Positions 14,422-21,310 of a DNA stretch of 21,310 bases are shown here, piece by piece; position 1 is the first letter of the stretch; every line of letters starts with the position of its first letter. Position numbers and translations under genes: made by a program. The DNA lies in NCBI GenBank assembly GCA_021734045.1, contig JAIPJR010000052.1, positions 1-21,310 of the forward strand, in the 5' to 3' direction. The notes under the pieces were generated by a model, which was given only the letters and a program-made list of their open reading frames with translations, had not been told where the DNA came from and ran no database searches. This DNA is from Fidelibacterota bacterium. Lineage in GTDB: Bacteria > Fidelibacterota > UBA8477.

Positions 14422-14934
14422 CTAACGAATGCCCCACATCCAGGGATTGTAATATTGTTGATAGGGAAAATTGTTATAGGAAATATGCAGCGCCGTGTTT
14501 TCGGTGGGACGATACAGCATTTCACCCTGCCAGAATAGCTGACCATTCTGAAGCGGTGAATTAAAAAATTGGGCGTTATTGCTGTTGGTCATGTTTTGGT
14601 TGGTGCTGCCAAACTGTCCCAGCGGTGAATGCAGCCAGCCCACGGTTCCGGCCAGGGATAATTTGGGATTCACCGCGTAGCTGAACTGGCTGGTGAACAG
14701 ACCCAGGGATTGGGCTTGACCGCCGCCGGACATCATGGAAAGGCTGTAGCTGTGATGAAATTCGATCCGGGACATATCAATAAATCCCAACAGAAGGCCA
14801 TTACTGGTGTAGCTGGGCAACCCCAACTGGTTGCGCAGGCCGGTTTCTTCGATAGTACCATTGCGTAGTTGGCCGAAAGCTACCAGCGGCAGGATGGTTG
14901 CCAGAACGATTCCCCATTTTGCTAAGCGTTTCAT
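14422..14934 (-). CDS. Secreted or outer-membrane hypothetical protein
   Basis: This 170-aa protein has a clear Sec signal peptide (MKRLAKWGIVLATILPLVAFGQ, cleavage probably after AFG or AFGQ). The mature part has alternating-residue strands (IEFHHSYSLSMMSGGG, FSYAVNPKLSLAGTVGWL, GEMLYRPTENTALHISYN) and an Asn/Gln-rich loop in the middle (SPLGQFGSTNQNMTNSNNAQ), ending in aromatic-rich YYNPWMWGIR. The pattern suggests a small outer-membrane beta-barrel or surface protein; I do not recognise the family. The ATG has GGGAGG 9 nt upstream and lies 4 nt after the stop of the uridylyltransferase-like gene, so the two are very likely co-translated. That pairing is odd for a nucleotide-sugar enzyme. 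Confidence 0.72.
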   Translation of the reverse strand: MKRLAKWGIVLATILPLVAFGQLRNGTIEETGLRNQLGLPSYTSNGLLLGFIDMSRIEFHHSYSLSMMSGGGQAQSLGLFTSQFSYAVNPKLSLAGTVGWLHSPLGQFGSTNQNMTNSNNAQFFNSPLQNGQLFWQGEMLYRPTENTALHISYNNFPYQQYYNPWMWGIR

Positions 14935-14938
14935 TTAT

Positions 14939-15685
14939 TTAAGCCTCCCGGCGTTGCGCCAAAATCTGTTCCGCTTCCTGTAATTGTTCCACGGTGTTGA
15001 TACCGTGAATCTCAGAAAATGTTTCGGCAGATTCAACCGCGACCTGGTCGCCCTGCGCTTTCAGAAAGCTGAGAACATCCGGAAGATAATATTCTTTCTG
15101 GGCGTTGTCATTCCCCACTTTGATTAAATTCGCGAATAGCTTTACCGCATCAAAAACATAAATACCCGAGTTAATTTCAGCAATCTGCTTCTGATCAGAT
15201 GTAGCATCTTTGTCCTCCACCACATAATCAAACAAACCATCTGCCGTGCGTATGACCCGGCCATAACCGGTAGGATCCGGCGCTTCCGCCACCAGCATGG
15301 TGGCAGCATACTTTCCCGATCGGTGGGTCTGGATCAATTTTTCCAAGGTTGTTTTTTTCAGCAAAGGTGCGTCTCCGGAGAGCACCAGAATGTCACCATC
15401 AAAGGCTGCGAATTCTGAACGCGTCATCTCCACCGCATGGGCGGTTCCCAACTGCGGTTCCTGAACCACAAAGCGTACATCCGGACTCTTTACCGCCTGG
15501 AAAACCTGCTCCCGCATATGTCCCACAATCACCACAATCCGTTCCGGTTGCAGACTTTTAGCCTGGTCCACCACATGTTCAATCAGTGTCCGGCCGTTCA
15601 GCACATTACAGACTTTTGGCACATCTTTCCGCTGCATGCGGGTCCCTTTTCCCGCTGCCATGATGGCCGCACCCAATGGTTTCAT
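14939..15685 (-). CDS. Nucleotidyltransferase, GlmU uridylyltransferase domain only
   Basis: This 248-aa protein is a sugar-nucleotidyltransferase. The nucleotide-binding loop AAGKGTRMQRKDVPK occupies the first 25 residues, and GTAHAV, LSGDAPLL and INSGIYVFD blocks follow, as in the N-terminal half of GlmU (UTP plus GlcNAc-1-phosphate gives UDP-GlcNAc). The left-handed beta-helix acetyltransferase half is missing, since the protein stops after about 248 of the usual 450 residues, and no remnant lies downstream. The acetylation step must be done elsewhere, or the substrate is another sugar phosphate. I set the start at ATG 15685 with GGAG 6 nt upstream; a TTG four codons earlier overlaps that site. 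The next gene follows after 4 nt. Confidence 0.85.
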   Translation of the reverse strand: MKPLGAAIMAAGKGTRMQRKDVPKVCNVLNGRTLIEHVVDQAKSLQPERIVVIVGHMREQVFQAVKSPDVRFVVQEPQLGTAHAVEMTRSEFAAFDGDILVLSGDAPLLKKTTLEKLIQTHRSGKYAATMLVAEAPDPTGYGRVIRTADGLFDYVVEDKDATSDQKQIAEINSGIYVFDAVKLFANLIKVGNDNAQKEYYLPDVLSFLKAQGDQVAVESAETFSEIHGINTVEQLQEAEQILAQRREA

Positions 15686-15770
15686 AAATTGCTCCAAATT
15701 ATGACCGGTTTCCCTTCGGCCCTGTTACGCTTTGCTTTGCATGGGTCGACGCACACGCAAAAAATTTTTG

Positions 15771-16937
15771 TCATTCTTCAATCCCAGCGGTTTCATTTTC
15801 AAAGACCACCGCTTTGATATAACCACCGCCCAGCACCTGGTCCTCCTGATAAAATACAGCAGATTGTCCGGGTGTAATGGCGGCCTGGGGATTGTCATAC
15901 ACAACACGGGCAACACCATCAGCTTCCGCCGTGACAGTCGCCCACTCGCCGGGATGGTTGTAGCGAATATGCGCAAAAACACGGATGGGTTCACCCATTG
16001 GCATTTCCTCAAACCAGTTTAAATCTTCCACTAAAAAGGTGTCCGCCAACGTCTCCTCCCGGCGTCCGACCCGAATGGTGTTGTGGTCCGTGTCGATTTG
16101 TGTGATGAACATAGGTTCCCCAGTCGCCAGCCCCAGACCTTTGCGCTGACCCACGGTGTAAAAGGGGATGCCTTTGTGCTCACCCAGTTTTTTTCCGTCC
16201 ATATCCACAATATCTCCCGGGGTAACATCTGCCAGATCGGTAGCGTGTTTCTCTTTTAGAAATCGTCGGTAATCATTATCGGGAATAAAACAGATATCCT
16301 GACTTTCGGGTGTGTGTGCCGTACGCAGGTTGGCATCCGCTGCCAGAGTACGGATCTCCTCTTTTGTCAAGTCACCCAGAGGGAAGAGCGTTTGCGACAG
16401 TCCATCGGGCTGAATTCCCCAGAGCACGTAAGACTGATCCTTTTTGGCGTCTCGCGCCCGGGCAATTCGCCAGGTACCGGTTTCCGGATGACGAACTTTG
16501 CGGGCATAATGACCGGTGGCAATATAATCAACCCCCAGATCATCCACCTTTTCCAAAAGGGCACGCCATTTCATCTCCGTGTTGCACAAAACACAAGGGT
16601 TCGGTGTGCGGCCGCGTTTATACTCTTCTACAAAATTTTTCACCACCATTTCCCTGAACTTCTCTGAGTAGTCCAGGGTGTAATGGGGAATTCCCAACTG
16701 TGTACAGACGATGGCAGCATTGTGAATATCATCGAGGGAACAGCAATTGCTGTCCTCTACCACATTGCCCCCGGAATCCTTGTAACCCCATAGTTTCATG
16801 GTGATGCCCACCACATCATAACCGGAATCCACCAGGAGCTTGGCTGCGACGGAGCTGTCCACGCCACCGCTCATAGCCACCACCACTTTGGCGCCGGATT
16901 TTGACTTTTTAAAGCTGTTATTTATTTCGCTAAGCAA
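15771..16937 (-). CDS. mnmA: tRNA-specific 2-thiouridylase MnmA
   Basis: This 388-aa protein has the PP-loop SGGVDSS (23-29), the nucleophile Cys118 in NPCVLCNTEMKW, and the second cysteine Cys216 in ESQDICFIPD that forms the persulfide and takes part in sulfur transfer to U34 of Glu, Gln and Lys tRNAs. GIPFYTVGQRKGLG lies in the central domain. Length and motif order match E. coli MnmA (about 370 aa). The inferred start is TTG at 16937, overlapping the stop of the cysteine desulfurase gene by 8 nt; no ATG is available before the PP-loop except one inside it. Translational coupling with the desulfurase, which supplies the sulfur, makes functional sense. Confidence 0.94.
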   Translation of the reverse strand: MLSEINNSFKKSKSGAKVVVAMSGGVDSSVAAKLLVDSGYDVVGITMKLWGYKDSGGNVVEDSNCCSLDDIHNAAIVCTQLGIPHYTLDYSEKFREMVVKNFVEEYKRGRTPNPCVLCNTEMKWRALLEKVDDLGVDYIATGHYARKVRHPETGTWRIARARDAKKDQSYVLWGIQPDGLSQTLFPLGDLTKEEIRTLAADANLRTAHTPESQDICFIPDNDYRRFLKEKHATDLADVTPGDIVDMDGKKLGEHKGIPFYTVGQRKGLGLATGEPMFITQIDTDHNTIRVGRREETLADTFLVEDLNWFEEMPMGEPIRVFAHIRYNHPGEWATVTAEADGVARVVYDNPQAAITPGQSAVFYQEDQVLGGGYIKAVVFENETAGIEE

Positions 16938-18084
16938 TGGCTTTACTCTTTTTTTGTAATTTATAAACTTCCTGCTTCAAAATATCCGTGAAGCGTTCCA
17001 ATGTCTCCCGTGTGGTGTCCCGGCCGATGGAAATGCGGATCGTTGCCCGCGCCAAATCATCCGGCACCCCAATGGCAGTCAGCACCCCAGAAGGTTGTTG
17101 GGCACCGGAAGTACAGGCCGAACCGTTGGAAACGGCGACACCAGCTAAATCCAGGTTGATGAACAGGCTCTCGCCATCCACATGGGGGATGGAGATGTTC
17201 AGGATGTTAGGCGCCCGCAGTTCCGGATGCGTATTCAGGCGAATACCGGGAATGTCATCCAGTGCGTGACTCAACTCAGTCATTAAAACCTGTTCATCCG
17301 CAACCCGCGTTTCCCGCTCCTGTTCAATGAGCTGCGCCGCAGTCGAAAAGCCCACAATTCCGGGAAGATTTTCTGTACCGCCCCGCAGGTTGGATTCCTG
17401 CGAGCCCCCCTCAATCAGGGGTTGCAGGGCAGTACCCTTGCGCAGCCAGAGAGCGCCCACACCTTTGGGGCCATAGATTTTGTGCCCGCTTACACTCATG
17501 GCATCCACGGGCAGATCTCTGCACACAATCGGCAGTTTTCCCAGCGCCTGGACTGCATCGGTATGGAACAGCGCACCATGTTCTTGTACCATTTTCCCCA
17601 GTTCGGTAATGGAATTGATGGAGCCCAATTCATTGTTCACCCAAATCAGGCTCACCAGAATGGTGTCAGGCCGCAAGGCAAATTGTAGCGTTTCAGGATC
17701 CACCAGCCCCCATTTATCAGTGGGCAGATAGGTCACTTCAAAACCCCATTCCTGTAGTCGCTGACAACTGTCCAGAACCGCTTTGTGCTCCACTTGGCTT
17801 GTAATGATATGACGGCCTTTGTGCTGATTGGCCAGGGCAAGTCCTTTTATGGCCAGGTTATCGGACTCAGTACCGCCGCTGGTAAAAATGAGCTCATTCC
17901 CCGCGACACCCAGCACCTCCGCCAACTCATCCCGTGCCCGGGTTAATTCGTACTTCGCCAGGCGACCGGTCGTGTAGATGCTGGATGGATTACCCGGCAC
18001 GGTTTCCATGGTCTGTGACATGGCTTGAATAACCTCCGCTCGAACGGGTGTTGTCGCTGCATAATCCAGATAAATTGTGTTCAT
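16930..18084 (-). CDS. Cysteine desulfurase (NifS/IscS family)
   Basis: This 384-aa fold-type I PLP enzyme has the PLP-binding lysine Lys202 in SVSGHKIYGPKG, His100 in the TSQVEHKAVL block, and the sulfur-carrying Cys324 in SNGSACTSGAQQPSGVL; the short mobile loop is typical of group I enzymes. It removes sulfur from cysteine for thiolation or Fe-S assembly. The start at ATG 18084 (MNTIYLDYAATTP) is the family-typical N-terminus. A longer reading to 18153 adds 23 residues without family similarity. The mnmA gene overlaps its 3' end, so the main role here is probably 2-thiouridine synthesis. No iscU is adjacent. It is a NifS or IscS type; which paralogue cannot be decided. Confidence 0.93.
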   Translation of the reverse strand: MNTIYLDYAATTPVRAEVIQAMSQTMETVPGNPSSIYTTGRLAKYELTRARDELAEVLGVAGNELIFTSGGTESDNLAIKGLALANQHKGRHIITSQVEHKAVLDSCQRLQEWGFEVTYLPTDKWGLVDPETLQFALRPDTILVSLIWVNNELGSINSITELGKMVQEHGALFHTDAVQALGKLPIVCRDLPVDAMSVSGHKIYGPKGVGALWLRKGTALQPLIEGGSQESNLRGGTENLPGIVGFSTAAQLIEQERETRVADEQVLMTELSHALDDIPGIRLNTHPELRAPNILNISIPHVDGESLFINLDLAGVAVSNGSACTSGAQQPSGVLTAIGVPDDLARATIRISIGRDTTRETLERFTDILKQEVYKLQKKSKAIA

Positions 18085-18169
18085 TGCAATACCACCATCG
18101 TGGGCAAACATAACCGCGCACCCCAAAGGTGGCAAGGGGCACCTGATTCCCACATAACTAAAAGTAAAA

Positions 18170-18985
18170 TTAAGTATCTAGGTCGTTATGGACACCGGCG
18201 TACCGCAGGGTATTGGCCAGGTTTTTATAAAACGGGGGTTGGACCTTTTCCATGTGCTGAATCGCCGCATCTACATCGTACTCGAAGCGTTCCACTTCCC
18301 ATTGGACATCATCGGGACTGATGGTTAAAAAAGCAACCGCTCCCCGCTGGTCCTCATCAAACGGCAAGCCGGTGGCACCCTGGCAGTAAATATTCAGGTT
18401 ACCGATGAATTCCTGCCGGGGCAGATGGGTGTGGCCATGCACCAGAACATAGCGATCGGAGTTGGGATGACGGCGACTGGCGTGATTCCGCCATTGGCGC
18501 GCTTCCTCCAGCGTAGGGGGCATATCATCCCGGCCAAACCAGGCGTGCGTAAATTCCACATACGTCCCGTTAATGTGTTCGAAATAGCTAAGCCGCATGC
18601 TGCGGACAAAATCGGTACCAGCCTGTCCCAGCTGCTCTGCGGTCCATTTTTCATCCGCGATAATGCCGATACAAACCGGATCATCCGGATCCATTCCTTC
18701 AATAGTCGGCCGGTCATATTCCCAGATTCGTTCTACAAGGTAGCGGTCATGATTACCCCGGATAAAAACGCAGTTATCTAAAGCCTGAAGCCGTTCCAGA
18801 ACCTCTCTGGGCGAACTGCCCAACGCAAACAGGTCTCCCAGGCAGATGAGTTGATCCACATCGGGATGGTTATCGATAATTTCCAACGCCTTTTCCAAAG
18901 CAAAGATATTCCCGTGAATATCCGTGAGGATTGCGAAGCGTCTTTTTTTATGTGTAAGGGGAGATTTCCCTTGAGTCATTGTCAT
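18170..18985 (-). CDS. Cytoplasmic metallophosphoesterase (YfcE/MJ0936-like)
   Basis: This protein is about 271 aa with all calcineurin-like metal motifs: DIHGN (near residue 22), GDLFALG, GNHD, FTHAW and GHTH. No signal peptide or membrane segment is present, so it acts in the cytoplasm on an unidentified phosphomonoester or phosphodiester. The family includes small phosphodiesterases and Ser/Thr phosphatases of unknown substrate. The start is uncertain: ATG 18985 is used here, but a GTG at 19003 or an ATG at 18979 is possible and none has a textbook ribosome-binding site. It precedes the desulfurase gene by 85 nt on the same strand, so it may head the long minus-strand transcription unit. 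Confidence 0.85.
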   Translation of the reverse strand: MTMTQGKSPLTHKKRRFAILTDIHGNIFALEKALEIIDNHPDVDQLICLGDLFALGSSPREVLERLQALDNCVFIRGNHDRYLVERIWEYDRPTIEGMDPDDPVCIGIIADEKWTAEQLGQAGTDFVRSMRLSYFEHINGTYVEFTHAWFGRDDMPPTLEEARQWRNHASRRHPNSDRYVLVHGHTHLPRQEFIGNLNIYCQGATGLPFDEDQRGAVAFLTISPDDVQWEVERFEYDVDAAIQHMEKVQPPFYKNLANTLRYAGVHNDLDT

Positions 18986-19029
18986 GTCGGAACACCATTC
19001 CACCTTCTAAGGATTTGATGTATGCGGTA

Positions 19030-19057
19030 AATGTAGGTTCACCAAACTAATATTCAA
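19030..19057 (-). promoter_or_regulatory. Candidate promoter for the metallophosphoesterase / desulfurase unit
   Basis: Minus-strand TTGAAT (19057-19052) and TACATT (19035-19030) are 16 nt apart inside an A/T-rich stretch, giving a start near 19023 and a leader of about 40 nt. Each hexamer matches consensus at four positions. The remaining space up to the tRNA promoter (about 19060-19276) shows no gene or strong structure. Confidence 0.3.
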
Positions 19058-19276
19058 TATAGATTGATACCGTAATATTTATGTTTTTATCGTGCTCGTT
19101 TCGGTACAGAATACTAACCATATGGCCTGATCCATTTTCTTGTCTAGATATTGTACCCGAATAAAAATCAACACCTGTGAGCATTCGCACACGATGCCTT
19201 CATACCGTCATAGAAATGTCTCTACGCCGTCCGCCCCACTGGAGCGAAGCGCCATGTTTCCGCCCTCTGAACAAAC

Positions 19277-19305
19277 TTGCAATGGGAAACCAACCCCGCT
19301 ATATT
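19277..19305 (+). promoter_or_regulatory. Promoter of tRNA-Thr
   Basis: TTGCAA (19277-19282) and TATATT (19300-19305) are separated by exactly 17 nt and end 18 nt before the tRNA. The -10 matches at five of six positions. A GC-rich CCGCGC follows the -10, a discriminator-like feature seen in stable-RNA promoters. Confidence 0.55.
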
Positions 19306-19323
19306 TCCGCGCTTTTTTAACAT

Positions 19324-19396
19324 GCCACCCTAGCTCAGCTGGTAGAGCAATGCTTTCGTAAAGCATAGGTCGTCGGTTCGAGTCCGACGGGTGGCT
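19324..19396 (+). tRNA. tRNA-Thr (anticodon CGT)
   Basis: A complete 73-nt cloverleaf is present. The acceptor stem GCCACCC pairs with GGGTGGC (19389-19395); the D arm is GCTC/GAGC with the AGCTGGTA loop. The anticodon stem ATGCT/AGCAT encloses the loop TTCGTAA, so the anticodon is CGT, reading ACG (Thr). The variable loop AGGTC has 5 nt, and the T arm GTCGG/CCGAC has loop TTCGAGT. The discriminator is T, and CCA is not encoded. All stems are perfectly paired. It reads ACG only, so a TGT or GGT isoacceptor must exist elsewhere. Confidence 0.97.
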
Positions 19397-19514
19397 CAAA
19401 CACCATCATGCATAGCAAGCATTCATTCACGGCGAGAAACTACCCGCGAACACCGGATTTCCTGATCCTGTTCTTTCATTTTCAGTTTCACACGCCTACC
19501 CGGAGAAAGTCATC

Positions 19515-20408
19515 ATGGGGCGCGTTCGCCTAAAAACACCCTCCACTTTTTCAGACTATCTGGACCTGACCAAGCCGGGAATTATGATGGCCATTCTCAT
19601 GACCACATTCATGGGGTTTTTCATCGCGTCCCGGGGGGTGATGGATTGGAGCCGGCTGGTGTGGCTGTTGGTGGGAACTGCGCTGGCATCGGGGTCTGCG
19701 GGGGCGTTGAACCACTATTGGGAATCTGATATCGACGCCAACATGGCGCGCACGGCTGACCGCCCCTTGCCCGCCAAACGATTGGTCCCCATTTTAGCAC
19801 TGAATTTTGGTGTTCTGCTCGGATTGAGTGCGCTAACAGTATTGGTGGTCTTCATCAATCCTATCACCGCTTTTCTGGGCGGACTCACCATCGCATTGTA
19901 CATTTTTATCTACACACCTCTGAAGCGCAAATCCACCCTGAATACACTGGTGGGTGCCATTCCGGGAGCACTGCCACCATTGGCTGGCTGGATGGCGGTG
20001 CAGAATCACCTGACCTGGGAAGCGGTAAGCATCTTTCTGGTGTTTTTCCTTTGGCAAATGCCCCACTTCTATGCCATTGCCTGGTTGTATCGGCAGGATT
20101 ATTCCAAAGGCGGATTCATTATGTTGCCCAATGTGGATAAAACCGGGAACCGGCTGGCTTTCGAAGTGGTTTTTTACGCTGCTATTTTGGTAATCTCATC
20201 CGTATGGATGACCTTTGAAACCCACCTGGGCTGGATTTTTCTGGTCATCAGCACACTCATGAGCGGATACTTCCTCTACACCTCCATTCGCATGGCCATT
20301 CAAAAAAATCAATCCGCTGCCCGGCGGGTGATGATTACATCCTTTTTCTATCTACCGGTGCTACTGGTGGCTTTGTTGGTGGATCACCTGCTTACCATTA
20401 CATTTTAA
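19515..20408 (+). CDS. ctaB: Protoheme IX farnesyltransferase (heme O synthase)
   Basis: This 297-aa UbiA-family prenyltransferase has about nine membrane segments. The first polyprenyl-diphosphate site is NHYWESDIDANMARTADRP (66-84), and the second conserved region is YTPLKRKSTLNTLVGAIPGA followed by LWQMPHFYAIAWLYRQDYSKGG. It attaches a farnesyl chain to heme B to give heme O for heme-copper oxidases (CtaB/CyoE). The ATG at 19515 has GGAG 9 nt upstream. It is followed within 28 nt by a RibD-C/DHFR-like gene on the same strand, and a DUF420 gene lies beyond on the opposite strand, consistent with an oxidase maturation neighbourhood. Confidence 0.95.
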   Translation: MGRVRLKTPSTFSDYLDLTKPGIMMAILMTTFMGFFIASRGVMDWSRLVWLLVGTALASGSAGALNHYWESDIDANMARTADRPLPAKRLVPILALNFGVLLGLSALTVLVVFINPITAFLGGLTIALYIFIYTPLKRKSTLNTLVGAIPGALPPLAGWMAVQNHLTWEAVSIFLVFFLWQMPHFYAIAWLYRQDYSKGGFIMLPNVDKTGNRLAFEVVFYAAILVISSVWMTFETHLGWIFLVISTLMSGYFLYTSIRMAIQKNQSAARRVMITSFFYLPVLLVALLVDHLLTITF

Positions 20409-20436
20409 TTTGAACAACGATGGGATGAGACACCTC

Positions 20437-21096
20437 ATGTCGCATGGCATCAAAGTCCTCGCCGTATTTGCCACCTCTCTGGACGGGCGTTTGGGTCCGG
20501 CGGATGTATCGCGATTCGTGCGGATTAGCTCAGATGCCGACATGGAACACCTCATGCGGGTGCGTGATCTGGCCGATGCCGTCCTCATGGGCGCTGCCAC
20601 CTTCCGGCATTATCCCAAACCACATGCGGGTCTGGAGCGCGACGATTTTCCTGTTCACTGCATTATGACCCGCAGGGGTGAATTGGATTTTTCAGCTAGC
20701 TTATTTCAGCAGAGCCCGCCCCTGCCTGTAACCATTTTCTCCTCTGCCAATGCCCCGGATCATTTACCGGAAAAGGTGAACTGGCTGAGCGTACCGGAAC
20801 TGGAAAATTCAGACGGCCGCGGCATATCAGAAATTTTAGCGCATTTACAGAATCAGGGAATCAAAACACTGCTGGTGGAAGGTGGCGGCCAGGTGTTTCG
20901 TCAATTCTTAGCCGCCCGGGCGGTGGACGAACTCTACTTAACCCTGGTTCCGCATTTCATCGGGGGCGAAACCAGCCCGCGGCTCACCGGTTTTGGTGCG
21001 GCATTACCACAACCCTTTCCCCGGACAACGACCTTAGAAAGCTGGGCAATCGGAAATGAGCGCTATTACCACCTGGCCATCCATTACGATGGATAG
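20437..21096 (+). CDS. RibD C-terminal / dihydrofolate-reductase-like protein (second copy in window)
   Basis: This protein has 219 aa from ATG 20437; earlier in-frame starts (TTG 20410, ATG 20425) are possible but lack a better site, and the purine stretch GATGAGA sits at a suitable distance from the chosen ATG. Blocks typical of the HTP reductase fold are VLAVFATSLDGRLG at the N-terminus, AVLMGAATFRHY, and TLLVEGGGQVFRQF, followed by DELYLTLVPHFIGG. It probably binds NAD(P)H and a pyrimidine or pterin-like substrate. It is only distantly similar to the RibD-C protein at 10216-10929 and has no deaminase domain. It follows ctaB with a 28-nt gap. A role in riboflavin, folate or a respiration-linked cofactor cannot be decided. 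Confidence 0.82.
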   Translation: MSHGIKVLAVFATSLDGRLGPADVSRFVRISSDADMEHLMRVRDLADAVLMGAATFRHYPKPHAGLERDDFPVHCIMTRRGELDFSASLFQQSPPLPVTIFSSANAPDHLPEKVNWLSVPELENSDGRGISEILAHLQNQGIKTLLVEGGGQVFRQFLAARAVDELYLTLVPHFIGGETSPRLTGFGAALPQPFPRTTTLESWAIGNERYYHLAIHYDG

Positions 21097-21162
21097 CAGT
21101 GGCAAACCCTTTATCTAAAAAAATCTGAGTCACCGTAAAAAATATTTTGGGAAATAAATTCG

Positions 21163-21310
21163 CTACGCCGACACCGCCCCCGCATAAAGATAAAGCATCA
21201 AATACACCAGAACGCCGCTCACCGAAACATATACCCACACCGGCCAGACCCATTTCACCAGCCTGCGATGGACATTAAACCGCCCTTGCAGCGCGAACCA
21301 AACAGCAGCC
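21163..21310 (-). CDS. DUF420 family membrane protein, C-terminal fragment (cut by window edge)
   Basis: The last 48 codons before a TAG at 21165-21163 are visible; the start is beyond the window. The segment NVHRRLVKWVWPVWVYVSVSG followed by VLVYLMLYLYAG is the characteristic end of DUF420 proteins: an HRR-type loop and a last membrane helix with PxWxYVSVTGVxVYLMLY. DUF420 proteins (CtaM/YozB-like) assist heme-copper oxidase assembly. The location beside ctaB supports that. The 66-nt gap between it and the preceding reductase is convergent and A/T-rich but has no clear terminator hairpin. Confidence 0.8.
   Translation of the reverse strand, partial: AAVWFALQGRFNVHRRLVKWVWPVWVYVSVSGVLVYLMLYLYAGAVSA

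Noticed and set aside
19324-19514. tRNA-Thr as an integration site for a mobile element
   Set aside because: No integrase gene and no repeat of the tRNA 3' end was found in the downstream sequence, and the next gene is ctaB.
1-21310. CRISPR array, insertion sequence, prophage or toxin-antitoxin module
   Set aside because: No spaced direct repeats, transposase, integrase, phage structural gene or paired small toxin-antitoxin genes were seen on either strand.

Overview
The window looks like a chromosomal segment of a Gram-negative, respiring bacterium. Supporting signs are a protoheme IX farnesyltransferase beside a DUF420 fragment (heme-copper oxidase maturation), a Tat-exported beta-propeller phosphoesterase, a signal-peptide protein with envelope-like composition, and a LytR_C protein beside rsfS and argS. 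Gene content and spacing resemble FCB-type lineages such as Neomarinimicrobiota or Calditrichota. That is an impression, not a determination. There is no phage, insertion sequence, CRISPR array or rRNA. One tRNA (Thr, CGT anticodon) is present.

Layout. At the left edge (1-88, minus) lies the 5' end of an S-adenosylmethionine decarboxylase gene (speD). It is followed by a small membrane-anchored hypothetical, a 59-aa winged-helix-like protein behind a DUF488 gene, and a 739-aa Tat-exported metallophosphoesterase fused to a PQQ-type propeller, all on the minus strand. From 3977 a plus-strand trio encodes integral membrane proteins: a CDP-alcohol phosphatidyltransferase, an LPG-synthase-TM/flippase-like protein and an isoprenylcysteine-methyltransferase-like protein. 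It runs tail to tail into a long minus-strand array (6707-18985). Read in the direction of transcription, that array is: metallophosphoesterase, cysteine desulfurase, mnmA, a GlmU-type uridylyltransferase domain, a secreted hypothetical, a LytR_C protein, rsfS, argS, then GTP cyclohydrolase II, a RibD reductase domain, a zinc-less medium-chain dehydrogenase, a PTPS-like protein, a GT4 glycosyltransferase and a SAM methyltransferase. On the right are tRNA-Thr, ctaB, a second RibD-C/DHFR-like reductase, and the 3' end of a DUF420 gene on the minus strand.

The most interesting block is 3977-11563. It combines the first steps of GTP-derived pterin or riboflavin-precursor chemistry (GTP cyclohydrolase II, stand-alone reductase, PTPS homologue with Glu in place of the catalytic Cys, BchC-like dehydrogenase lacking zinc ligands) with a glycosyltransferase, a soluble methyltransferase and three membrane proteins typical of lipid head-group chemistry. 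The soluble genes overlap or sit close together. No riboflavin synthase, lumazine synthase, folate or queuosine gene is present. I infer a dedicated pathway for a modified, possibly glycosylated, methylated and lipid-linked pterin or pyrimidine compound whose product I cannot name.

The remainder is mostly housekeeping: tRNA thiolation (cysteine desulfurase plus MnmA), arginyl-tRNA synthesis, ribosome silencing, nucleotide-sugar synthesis and heme O synthesis. Several starts are reassigned from longer readings to internal codons on the strength of ribosome-binding sites, and non-ATG starts (TTG, GTG) are common.
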